The notes beneath the pieces were generated by a model that did no database searches, was not told the origin of the DNA, and was given only the letters and a program-made list of their open reading frames with translations. From assembly GCA_003550325.1 (NCBI GenBank), contig QKWP01001254.1:1-64000 (forward strand): a DNA stretch of 64,000 bases. The letters are read 5' to 3'. How positions within the stretch are numbered: the stretch's first letter is position 1; the number at the start of each line of letters is the position of its first letter. Both the position numbers and the translations under genes were made by a program. Source of the DNA: Gigaspora rosea (lineage: Eukaryota > Glomeromycota > Glomeromycetes > Diversisporales > Gigasporaceae). Positions 22,152 to 33,900 of this stretch are shown here, one piece after another.

Positions 22152-24744
22152 TTATAAGTCACAAATAAATACTGGAATAGTAATATCATCCTTGAACAAC
22201 GTTTTCAGCTTCCACTTTGCATCATTGTTAATTGCCGGATGATCAGTATCATTGATAATTTGTTCTAAATTATCATCATCTAAAGTAATATCGATTTCAT
22301 CTTCCTCTTCTTCAGAGATCATATTAGCCCACCGTTGTATATTTTCATTCCAATTTTCCACGTTAATAATGTGTTCATTATCTTTTATTTCATCATCTGA
22401 ATCGCTATCAACTACAGCCACACATTATTGTTAATATTTTCATTGACTATTGGTAATGCAACATTATTCTGCTTGTATTGTTTCATTGATAATTCAATTT
22501 CTTTTAAGCGATTATGTCGATTCATAGTAGCACGAAGTTTGCTCATATGAAGCACTTTTTGAGGCTAAATTTTTTGAAAATTAATAATGATAGATCTAAA
22601 TATTAATACTAATAATGTAAAGCTAATAAATTTAAACAAACCTTTAATCGAGATTGTGACTTGTTATGCAACCAACCCATACATGAAAAGAGCCTTTCAA
22701 CAGAGGCAGAATTTACACAAATTCCAATGATACAACATGCCAATTTACCTAATTCTTTTGCTGAAGTAGTACAATATTCCCAGTACCCCATAATATCGTT
22801 ATTAAACTGGTTGGCAACATGTTCTGTAAATGGCTTTTCTCCTTTTCGATATTTCTCAAGTTCAGATAATAGAGTAAGAGGTTCATTATTAAATCAGGCA
22901 CAATAGTAATATATTAACCAATCACTAAGTTGAAAATAAAGCTGTTCATTTACAGGGTTAAACATCGACATGCCATATTTAGGGTGAAGAAGAAACGAAA
23001 GTAGCAGTAATGGCTGTTCCCAAGAATTCCATCTACGCTCCAAACGATTAATCATACAAGTAACAAAATCTTTGTTTGAATAATCTTTATATAATTTTAA
23101 AATATAAGAAATACAATGAAGAACTTCATATAATCGTGCTTTGTCACATTGTAGTTTGTTAAGACATGCACAATATGGAAGGAGAAGTTGAAAAAGTTCT
23201 TGGACTTGAGACCACCACAGATCACTATTAATAATTCTGCATATATTTTAAGGCAAATAAAGACCTGAAGATTCATTATTTAAAAATGCTTCTGAAAATT
23301 CAAATTTAGCAACGAGTGTCTATATAATATAAATATAAATCAATATATAATTTAGTATATATTATAAATTTATAAGAAAATAAATATAAAAAAGTATACT
23401 TTTAGTGCGCCTTTTGATTTAAGCAAAGAGTTAACACAGTAAAAATAGCTATTCAATCGTGTCTCTACAGGATTTAATAATGAAATAAAATATTTATATA
23501 AAGAATATTGCTCATCATGAAGCTTGCTAATAAAATAAGAATGGTTAGCATTTTTAAAATAAGCTACAATAGTAATTGCAGATTTCATTGCTATATTAAA
23601 ATTATCAGATTCTTTGAAAATTTCTCCAATACATAAATTTAATTGATGAGCATAACATGGCAAAAAGACCTTATTAGGATATTTTATCTAAGCCTACGTC
23701 TATAATTAAAAAAAAAATTAATTTATAATTTAATATATATATTTATAGATAAGTTTAATATTACCTTGAAGCAGCATAAGCTGCATCACTATCTGTTACA
23801 AGTCCATTTATTTTAATCTCTAATTCATTAATTTCTTCGAATATTTCTTCTGTAATTTCCATAATATTTTCATATTTTTTTCTTTGGCCACTAATATCAC
23901 TTACATTCCATATTAAAGCTTCGCCATTTGATGTAATTAATACTGAACCTAATATTTCTTGATTTACTACATTCTTCCATCCATCAAAGGCAATCATAAT
24001 TCCATGTGGATCATTACGTGCTTTATTTTGTATATGTATTTATTAGTTTCAGTTGCAGACATTAAAATACACCCAGCTTACTAGGTAATACTAAGTGAGG
24101 ATTTAACCAACGATAATGTGCAATAACACTTTTGTCTTCTACCCATCGAAATGACCCACCATTTGTTATTGTGATATTTAAAATTTTTAAAAATGTTGGT
24201 GTACGAGTAATAAATTGGTCTAGATTTTTATTTTCAACTTTTGAAGCATCATCTTCATCTGAAGATTCTAAAATAGATATTATTTATATTATATTATGAT
24301 ATAGAAAATAAAACATTACAATAGTATAGAATAGATGTACAATTTACCTTCTTCAATATCTAATCGCAACTTTTTTGAAGATTCATTATTTAATATATTA
24401 TCAGCTTGTTCTCTTCCACCAACTTTATGTATAAAATGAATACAATTTTTAAGATGATTTTTTACTAATTTTTTTCTATTAACGATTTTAACTTTTTCAA
24501 AATTTAAATCATAACAGGCCAAACAATAACAATATTTGTCATTGGGCTTTTGTGGATTAACATATTCATTGGTTATAATAATATAATCTGTAAGGTAGTG
24601 TCTACGTTTTCCTCCAGCATGTTTTTTTGTAGTTTGTTGAGATGTAGAACTAGCTAACATCATAGCCGGAAAAGGGTTCATCTTCTTATAGATAAAAATT
24701 ATACACTTTATCAGCAAACTAGAATAAACCTTTATAATAAACAA
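22152..24744 (-). pseudogene. hAT transposase, degenerate
   Basis: On the - strand the chain begins MNPFPAMMLASSTSQQTTKK (24681 on; an upstream in-frame Met lies at 24744) and has a BED-type zinc finger (CYCLACYDL, then HLKNCIHF). A catalytic-type DGW follows (IAFDGWKN, about 23990), then VTDSDAAYAASR (second Asp), LPCYAHQLNLCIGEIF, and NPVETRLNSYF near 23450 where hAT proteins have the third acid and TRWNS. The end has the dimerisation signature NSASVERLFSCMGWLHNKSQ (about 22715) and an acidic tail up to FICDL. Stops near 23250 and 22905 and lost frames between pieces make it non-functional. It abuts the 5' end of the neighbouring Sel1 exon head to head. Confidence 0.85.
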
Positions 24745-25144
24745 GGAATAATAACAAATAAATATGTTTACGGATTTGGAACTAAAAAAGATGAATGCCA
24801 GGCATTTATTTGGTATAAAAAATCAGCAGAAAAAGGAAACACTTTTGGAATATTCATGCTCGGTTATTTCTACGAATATGGGATAGGAGTTGAAAAGAAC
24901 GAAAAAAAGCATTCACATATTACCAAAAATCGGCAGATATGAATAATTCTAACGGAATGTATCAAGTTGGATATTGTTATTATTTAGGAATTGGAGTCGA
25001 AATCGATAAGTATAAAGCGTTTTCATATTATCTGAAATCTGCTGAGGCAGGTAACTCCATGGGAATTTGGAAAACTGCCATTTGTTACAAGTATGGAATT
25101 GGCGTGAAAGAAAATTATGATAAATTTTTTGCATGGATTAAAAA
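24730..25144 (+). CDS. Sel1-repeat exon of a Sel1-kinase gene, copy A (frameshifted)
   Basis: Translation gives consecutive Sel1-type repeats (TPR-like, about 36 residues each): KYVYGFGTKKDECQAFIWYK, then GIFMLGYFYEYGIGVEKNEK, then GMYQVGYCYYLGIGVEIDKY, then GIWKTAICYKYGIGVKENYD. Sel1 repeats form solenoids that bind partner proteins. One base is missing in the A run at 24902-24908, so the frame breaks between the second and third repeats. The gene's true 5' end is not visible, because the hAT copy begins just upstream. The exon ends WIKK with a GTGAGT donor at 25145, in phase 2, and continues through the array into the kinase exons at 27201. The equivalent exon at 63062-63453 has no frameshift. 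Confidence 0.75.
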
Positions 25145-27200
25145 GTGAGTTAATTTTTTTATTTTTATTGTAATATTTGTAGTTTATTTAAAGCACGAGT
25201 TCTTACGCAATTTTAATTATCAGGGAGTAAGCATGAAGTACATTTATCGATCTTTTTATCAGCAATTTAACTCATAAATACGTATTTATTGTTTGTGTTT
25301 TTTTAGTCCGTACGTATAAAGATCATTTTATTACATAAAACAGCAAACAAGACAAGAATACTTATTTATTCCTTACGTACAAATCATTTCATTCGCATTA
25401 TTTAGTTAGTGAGTATAAAGAACATTTAACAATTTTACTACATAAAAACAGCAAACAAGTTCTCAAAACAAGATCATAAATACTTATTTACCATTTCGTA
25501 CAAATCATTTCATTCGCATTAATCATTTCATTCAGCGTGTAAGTATAAAGAAAATTTAATAATTTTCTACATAAAAACTGCAAAGCAAGTTCACAAAACA
25601 AGAACATAAATACTTATTTACCATTATGTACAATTCATTTCATTCTCATTAATCATTTCATTCAGTGAGTGAGTATACAGAACATTTAATAATTTTGTTA
25701 CATAAAAACAGCAAAACAAGTTCATCAAAATTCATAAATACTATTTACCATTACGACAATTCATTTTATTCGCATAATCATTTTATTCAGAGAGTAAGTA
25801 TAATAATTTTACATAAAAGCAACAAAACAAGTTTGCAAAACAAGATCATAAATACATATTTACCATTACGTACAATTCATTTCATTCGCATTAATTTAGT
25901 CGGTGAGTATAAAGAACATTTAATAATTTTACACATAAAAACAGCAAAACAAGTTCACAAAACAAGATCATAAATGCTTATTTAGCATTAATCATTTCAT
26001 TCAGCATGTGAGTATAAAGAACATTTAATAATTTACTACATAAAAACAGCAAAACAAGTTCACAAATCATGATCATAATACTTATTTACCATTACTTACT
26101 ATTCAATTCATTCGAATTAAATTTAGTCGGTGGGTTTAAAGAACATTTAATAATTTTTCTACATAAAAACAGCGAAACAAGTTCACAAAACAAGAATATA
26201 AATATCATTTCAATTCATTCGCATTATTTAGTTAGTGAGTATAAAGAAAATTTAATAATTTCACTACATAAAAACAGCAAAACAAGTTCACAAACAAGAA
26301 TATAATACTTATTTCCATTACGTACAAATCATTTCATTTCATTCGCATTAATTATTTCATTCAGCGAGTGAGTATAAAGAACATTTAATAACTTTACTAC
26401 ATAAAAACAGCAAAACAAGCTCTCAAAACAAGTTCATAAATACTTATTTACTATTACGTACAAATCATTTCATTCGCATTAATCATTTCATTCAGTCCGT
26501 GAGTATCATATAAAGAACATTAAATAATTTTACTACATAAAAACAAGTTCATAAACACACTTATTTACCATTACGTACAAATCATTTTATTCGCATTAAT
26601 CATTTCATTCAGCTTGTGAGTATAAAGAATATTTAACAGTTAATAATTTTCTACATAAAAGCAGCAAAGCAAATTCATAAGACAAGTTCATAAATACTTA
26701 TTTACCATTATACAAATCATTTCATTTGCATTAATCATTTCATTCAGAGTGTGAGTATAAAGAATATTTAATAATTTTACTACATAAAAAGCAAATCAAG
26801 TTCACAAGATAAGACCACAAATACTTATTTACCATTACGTACAATTCATTTTATTCGCATTAATTTAGTCGGTGAGTACAAAGAAAATTTAATAATTTTA
26901 CTACATAAAAACAGCAAAACAAGTTCACAAAACAAGTTAATATATACTTATTTACCATTACGTACACAATTCATTTCATTCGCATTAATCATTTCATTCA
27001 GCACGTGAGTATAAAGAACATTTAATAATTTACTACATAAAAAACTGTAAAGCAAGTTCACAAAACAAGATCATAATGCTTAATTACCATTACATATAAT
27101 TCACGTTCATATTAATTTAGTCGGTAAATATAAAATCCATTCATTCCGAACTAAAACTTAAAACCGCAGATGCGAAATAAATTAATTATATATTATATAG
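25145..27200 (+). repeat. Array A: 18 short introns separated by 17 candidate 3-nt microexons
   Basis: About 2.06 kb of tandem units of roughly 80-135 bases, most sharing ATAAAGAACATTTAATAATT and TACATAAAAACAGC. Each unit holds CAG or TAG, exactly three bases, then GTGAGT, GTAAGT or a close donor. The triplets are GGA at 25224, TCC 25307, TTA 25406, CGT 25536, TGA 25666, AGA 25791, TCG 25900, CAT 26005, TCG 26127, TTA 26232, CGA 26365, TCC 26496, CTT 26613, AGT 26748, TCG 26869, CAC 27002 and TCG 27121. Starting from the phase-2 donor at 25145 and ending at the acceptor before 27201, the joined triplets read KDPYVEDRIRYDPLVRTR with no stop. Most units have ATTAAT a short distance before the acceptor as a possible branch site. 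Sequence facts are direct; splicing is inferred. Confidence 0.8.
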
Positions 27201-28586
27201 AGATTCTGAATATGGAAAATGTGCACGTTGTAATGAAGATAACACTCAACCCGCATGGTGTCTATCATGCGACCCTGACATAGCAACAAGGTGGACAAGT
27301 AAAAATAAAGATATTGATGATTGTATGAAAAAGTTCCAACTTGGAACCTGGAGATATGATAAAGATGCGATTGAATGGATTCCATTTGATAGATTATCAG
27401 AAGTTAAAAAAATTGGTAAAGGAGGATTCAGCTCTGTATATTCAGCAATCTGGTTGGATGGCATACGAAAAGTTGATAAAATTAAGGATGGTAATAATGA
27501 TATTTACAAAAGAGTGCGTGAACCATCCAGCATTGTTGCACTCAAGACGTTGGCCAGTTCTAAGGAAAACGAATTTGATTTTTTAAAAGAAGTAAGTTAA
27601 TTTATTGTTATAATAATTTATCTAATAACTAGTTGTTTGAACTAATTGGTTGTTTAACATCAAGTTCAAAAGTCTTATGATGTGTAAATTAAGCTATAGT
27701 AAGCTCGCAATATATGGCATAACTCAAAATACAGAAACAAAAGAATATTTGATGGTATTTCAGTATGCTAATAATGGGAGTCTTTATAAATATTTAAGAA
27801 AGAATTTTAGTGAACTTACCTGGCAGACTAAATTGCAAATACTTAAAGATAGTTCAAATGAGTTATATTATATTCACGATGCAGGATACATTCATGCTGA
27901 TTTTCATAGTCGCAATATTTTGCAAGACCAACAAGATGATATTGCATCTTATATCGCAGATCTAGGATTGACTAGAAAGACTGATGAAAAAGTTTTAGAA
28001 GGAGATATTTATGGAGTTATGCCATATGTTGCACCAGAAGTTTTATTAGGTGAGCAGCCGTTTACACAAGCAGCAGATATTTATGGGTTTGGAGTTATTA
28101 TGTCAGAAATGACAACTGGGCAAAGACCTTTTGATGGTTATGAATTTGATCACAAGCTTGCATTCAAGATTTGCAAAAGAGGATTGCGACCAGAGTTTGC
28201 ACCTGGAACTCCTAAATGCTATATTGAATTGGCTAAGAAATGCATGAATTCTGATCCACAAGAACGGCCTAGTGCTTATGATGTTTGTTTTACAATAAGT
28301 AATTGGTTTTATAAGATAGCTAATTCAGATGATGATGAAATTAAAAAACAATTTTATGAAGCAGATAAAGTTATTAAATCATTGCCAATATCGAAACATC
28401 CTGATGAAATGTATACTAGCAAAATTATTTGCACAAAATCAATTTCGAATGCGAATAAAGGTTTTTCAATTAAAATATTAAAGTTATGTTATTTTATTTT
28501 AGTTTAAACTAATATTTGTTTATTTAGATTTGTCTCAAGCTCAAGCTGATTTTGTTCAAGTAAATCTTGATATTATTGAAACTTGA
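27201..28586 (+). CDS. Protein kinase exons of the Sel1-kinase gene, copy A
   Basis: Exons 27201-27591, 27665-28460 and 28528-28586 join in frame. A Cys motif comes first (YGKCARCNEDNTQPAWCLSC, possibly zinc-binding), followed by the kinase domain: glycine loop IGKGGFSSVYS (about 27409-27440), ATP lysine in IVALKTL, catalytic loop HADFHSRNIL (27892 on), DLG in place of DFG (27958), YVAPEVLLG, DIYGFGVIM, and a C-terminal RPSAYDV. The catalytic Asp and the metal-binding Asp are present, so activity is plausible. HAD in place of HRD and DLG in place of DFG also occur in copy B. The last exon ends ..VQVNLDIIET. The donor after 28460 is GTTTTT, weak compared with GTATTT in copy B. The 5' exon lies upstream of the repeat array. 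Confidence 0.85.
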
Positions 28587-30540
28587 AAATCCTGTATGTA
28601 TAGTAATGATTTAATTGCATCTGTTTTAATGAGCATAGATATGGCTAACAAATTTTATTAAATTAATATATTTGTATTGAATCTTTGACCAAAAAACACA
28701 ATACAATATTTATAAACTTTTATAATCATGCAATGTAGAATATACAAGTAGCAGACAATTATTTTATAAGAAAATTAATCTATTATACCATTTTCTTGTT
28801 TTATATGTTATTATAATATGGCCTATCATGTTGCTTCAAAGTTAAAATGTTATTTCTGTATAAATAGTTTTTGAATAGGTATAAATATTTTTAAATAAAG
28901 TTTTTATAAGTAAAATAAAGAATGCAATTTATAACAGTAATTGATTTCCAAAATTGTATTGTTTTTATTTGTATTAATATATATTTTTTGAACATATTTT
29001 TTTATTGGCTTATAAATTGCATATTTATATCTCAATATTCATATTAATGGATTGGATTTACAGTACTCTTTTGTACTAGATTTAGTACATTTTAAAAAAT
29101 GAATTAAAAATTTAAAAAAATTAGTAGCTTAATTTTTTTTTATATACAAAAATCTAATAAGTATTCAAAAATTGTTTAGCAGTATTTTTTTATAAAAAAA
29201 TTTTTTTTATATATTGTATTTTTTGTAATATTCAATATACTAGATTTTAACCTTATAAGTTATAAATAAATGTAAATTTAAAGGGCTATACTGCAAAATT
29301 TATTAATACAACTACTTATCCTAATATCATTCTAAATTGATTTATTAAAAAAATACTTTTGAAAAAATTGTCAATTTGATCCCTTTTCCCAGCATCTAGC
29401 CCATAATTTTATAAAACATACAATATACAATAAAATTAATCAATTAGTTGGAACATAGTTCAAATGAATATATATAAGCTATATATAATCATAAAACAAG
29501 AGATAGAATTAAACTTTGAATATTCAAATACAGTAATAAATGAACTTCTATAGTATGGTTACACTGGACATTTTTATTTATTCATATGGTTTGTGTAATA
29601 TGAATTATTAAAAAGCAATAGTTCCAAGCTAACAAGAAATCTTACCAAGTAAACTGAAATGTGCTTGTTAGTAAAATTAATTGTTTATTTGCTCACTAAA
29701 TTAATTCAAATAATTACAAACTAAATCAATGTAATTAAGTTAAACAGAATGAAATATAAATTTAATAATAAAACTTGAATCATATACTTACACAAATAGA
29801 AAAGAGAATAAAAACAAGCATTTTACTGCTCGAATACTTAAATAAGTTAGCTGAATGTTTTGAATTGCGTCAAAAAATATAATTAAATTGATTAGAGACA
29901 GCCAGGACGACCACCAAAAACTCGGGCCATAATGTTTGTGCCATGTATAATTATGTGAGTTTTCACTAATAGTTTCTTATGCAACTTTCTTTTTGCTAAG
30001 GCAGCAAATAATATATAACTTATGCCTGACTTAAAGTATTAGTTCAGAATAATATCAGAGGTAAATTTTTAATGTTATCTAATTGTAAAATCCTAAATTC
30101 TATAAAGAAAATACTGCTATCTCAAAGAATGCTTGTTTGTAAGACATTAAACTCCAAAGAGCTAAGCAAAATAATTGAAGGTATAATAAATATATTCTGT
30201 ATTCAGCTCTATTTATACCGAACTTCTCAATAATGAATTTTGATATAATGAACCAACAATTTTTTAATATCATAAAATATAATTCGTATAAGAAACATAG
30301 TAATTTTATATAGCGAACTTTTTTTAAAAGCCAGAACCAACATTTCATTGTAGAAAGAGTTGACTGTACTTATTAATAGACTAAGCACAGGGAATGGTTT
30401 TGCAAAAAATAATTGAGAAAATAGTTGAAGTTTACATGGACACAAAATTATTTAATACTGTAGTAAAATACAAGAAAATGCAATATATTGCTTTCTAATT
30501 TAAACAATATTTGCAAATTAGAATAATTAATAACTTTTTT
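28587..30540. other. Intergenic, AT-rich
   Basis: No gene is visible. Positions 29640-29720 carry TTAGTAA/TTACTAA-type words like those near 7000. Positions about 30340-30385 end in GAAAGAGTTGACTGTA, which looks like the right terminus of a decayed TA-type MITE whose left side I cannot fix. Confidence 0.5.
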
Positions 30541-30954
30541 TACAAAATTTATATATTTGAATTGTTTCCAGTTCTCAATTTTGGTTAAAGATATTTTTAA
30601 TCCAATATTGATTGATCTTTGAAAATTTCTAAGTTTATCATGATTAATTGGTGAAATAAAGTTTTATGAAGTTTTTTTTAATAACTATACTTCAAAGTAT
30701 TTATCATTAAATTACTAAAAGCTATTCTCAAAATAAATAAATCCTTCTATTGACTTCTCGGCCAAGAACAATTTAAAGATATAACTAATCTATTTGTGAT
30801 TTTGATCCATCATCGTTATAATAAATGATTTTATATCACTTAAGTCATTTTAAGGTCTGAATTTACTTATGACATGTATAAGGTGATTTCACCTAGAAAG
30901 CAACTTAGCAAAGATAAAATACATTATTCCCCAATATATACATCCTTTTTATCT

Positions 30955-33900
30955 CTACTTTGCTACATGATCAAGACCCAGAAGCTCATCTGTCAATCCA
31001 TAATCAGACAGAATAACGTCTATTGTGTACATATAATGGCATTTATCAACAAATTTTAGTTTTTAAAATAAAAATTAAGAAACGAGCATACGTACTATTT
31101 TTTATATACTTAGACTTGGAATATGATAGGGCTTGTACGATTGCAAATTTCACTTTTGAGAAATCTTTTTTCTTCATTCCTAAACGCAATTTAAGGCGTA
31201 ACTTTGTTGTTGAGAAGAGCTCTCCCTAATTGTATAAAAAAACAAAAATCGTAAGTATAAATGCAAATAATCACAAGAAAATAGCATTAAATATACTAAC
31301 AGCTTTAATAACAAATTTGAAGGGAACTCCATGCACGCGTAATGGTTCCTTAGTAAAATGATATACTTGAATAACTCTATCATTAACGTCTAGTTTAATT
31401 TCATCTTGTGGTATTTCCTGAATATAAAATAGATTATTTTCTAAAAATCAAACTATATACCGGTAATAAATATCTAAAAGTCACAAAATGAATGAATGAT
31501 ACAAACTTCCGCGTATAACGTCATTTTTTCCTGTATTTTGTCTATTGTATCGTTAATATCATATTCTTCTTGAATTATACAGTCCAATACACTATATAAT
31601 CTAATTCTACAAGTAGGTTTTAATGCTAGTTTTCTTTCAATTTTTTTAAAAAATTCATTAACTTTAGCAGTTTTTGAAATATGAATATCAATCGCTGCCT
31701 TTTAAAGAAGAAATCAATAATAATTAATGAACTGGCTAATATTAAATCGAAATATCTTTTTTTTTTTACCTCTTTTTTAACAGTTGTTCCAAGCCAGTAT
31801 ACTTTAAAGAGCTTTGTATTTTCTAATTCCACAATACTAATGTCAAGCATCTCATAATATAAAAGTCTCACTAAGTTATATACATAGGTGGTTTGAATTA
31901 TCTCTGATAGTGTTTTGGTTGTCGTCCTTTTAATTATAATGTTGTGTGTACCGGATGTTGGATGTGCCGTTGTAAATCGTAATTTCAAAGGATCTGCATT
32001 TAGGTGAGCAGCAACATGTTTAGCGATCTATAAAATGTAAAAAGCAAAAATAATTATATCTTAATTAGTTAATTGATTAAATTTCATATGAGGAATTATA
32101 TTAGTATAATATTTCAGCTAATTTCAATATGAGCATCGTCAAAATATCAAACTTCACTATCATTCGATTTCTACAATATTCCCACCCCCTAATTTTATAT
32201 GCATTATTAAATTTTTTACAAGATACTGGTGAAATTTATCTCATATCATCAATTTAGTAACTAGAGGGTATTGACTAATTACTTTACCATTTTACCGTTC
32301 GTAATTTAATTTTAAAAATAATTATAACATACTTACATCATCATATGTGTATTGCTTTTTTAAAACTAATTCAAATTCAGGTTTTTGTTCTAGATCTACG
32401 GTTGTATATTTTGGTTTAAACTGAATAATGATACGCATAAAAAATGACTTGTAAAATATAGGAAGATCATGAATACGGCCTGCAGCAGTATATTCTTGAA
32501 TTCTAAGCCGAGCAAAATTTACTTATAAAAATGAGTTAAAAAAAATAAGTTGAGAATAGGGTAATTAAATAATTTACTCTTTTTAAGTTAGACCCTTTTG
32601 GAAGCAAATTATATCACCATCTTGTATCTCAGATTCTTGAAAAGTCAAATTGGGTTTCATTTCTTCAATCATGTTTGGTTTTACTTCCTATATTTTATTA
32701 AATAAATATATCATTGCGATAAGCAGAACAAAACGAATATATATGAAAATACATCTTACTTCATATATTTTTAAAGGTGTATATGATGGGAATTCTTTTT
32801 TCTCACAAAGAATCGGAACAACATCACTAACTTTACCATATTCTTTAACATATAAATGACCGAGTCCTCTGTTTATATAAGCATAAAGATTAATTCTCAT
32901 GTCAAATAAATTAATAGGATGAGCTTTAAATCACATACTCTAAAGATTGCGTGTCAGGATTAAAATACTTTATGAAAACCAATATATGAGAACTATTTTC
33001 AGTTGGTGGGAACCATATCTATGTATCAAATAAGCAACAATTAAAAATCATATTAAAAATATTTAATATATTGTTAAATGCTAAATTACTACTTCGCAGT
33101 TAATTGGTTTTGCCACTTCCAAAAATAACTTCAAATCATTATGTTTTGGTACTATTTTTTGGTGAATTTGATCCATTGCTATTCATTACAAAAATTAACC
33201 TTTAATAAAAACTTATTGCGACATTCAGAAATGTAAATATTCGCACTTTGCATATAACTTACTCATGCCGAGATAATCGTCTGTTATTGGAACATATGGC
33301 CTAATAGTCTTATTTTGCCGATTTATAAAAATCCAGAATCTTATTTGCTCAGCTGGAATCTCGAATTTGTGGGCAACCATAGTTTTGAAAGCCTCGTATG
33401 TCTCATTTTTCAAAACCTTAAACAGTGGAACATTAGATAGCGGGTATTGTCGATTGTCGAAATTTACAATATCAAACCCTTGATAGCACTCAAAGATAGC
33501 TGGAGTCACAACCTAATAGTAAAAGTTGAGAGTAAAATTAAATTATTGTGCGCATAATATAAACTTACAATTGATTTACAAAATTTTGTCATATAATTAC
33601 CTTAATAGACCGATATAAATGACATTCTTTGGCTTCTTTGTTTTTTTGTTCATATAAAGCTTTCTCTTCATCTAAGCGTCTTTCTATTAACAAGTGTATG
33701 TGAAACATAAAACAAGTGTATGTGAAACATAAATTTGTAGCGCATTTTCAAATTATAATGTTTCATAGTGAGATCACTCACGCAGATGTTTTGGTATATC
33801 TTCAGCAAGTATGGGAGATAGCACCAAATCAATGTCGGATTCACGGATATATATCAACATGTATGTAAAATCGATGACTTTAGGAGTTTCAACTCCTTCT

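Noticed and set aside
25665..25668. TGA and TTA triplets in the array as proof that the microexons cannot be coding
   Set aside because: The flanking exons join in phase 2, so triplets are read across codon boundaries; full inclusion gives no stop in either array.
25665..26305. Open frames of 78-102 residues inside the arrays
   Set aside because: They run through repeat units in frames unrelated to the Sel1 and kinase exons and have low-complexity His/Ser/Ile-rich content.
25145..27200. Regular repeats with variable parts, superficially like a CRISPR array
   Set aside because: Variable parts are only three bases, the units are intron-like and lie between exons of a eukaryotic gene; no cas genes.
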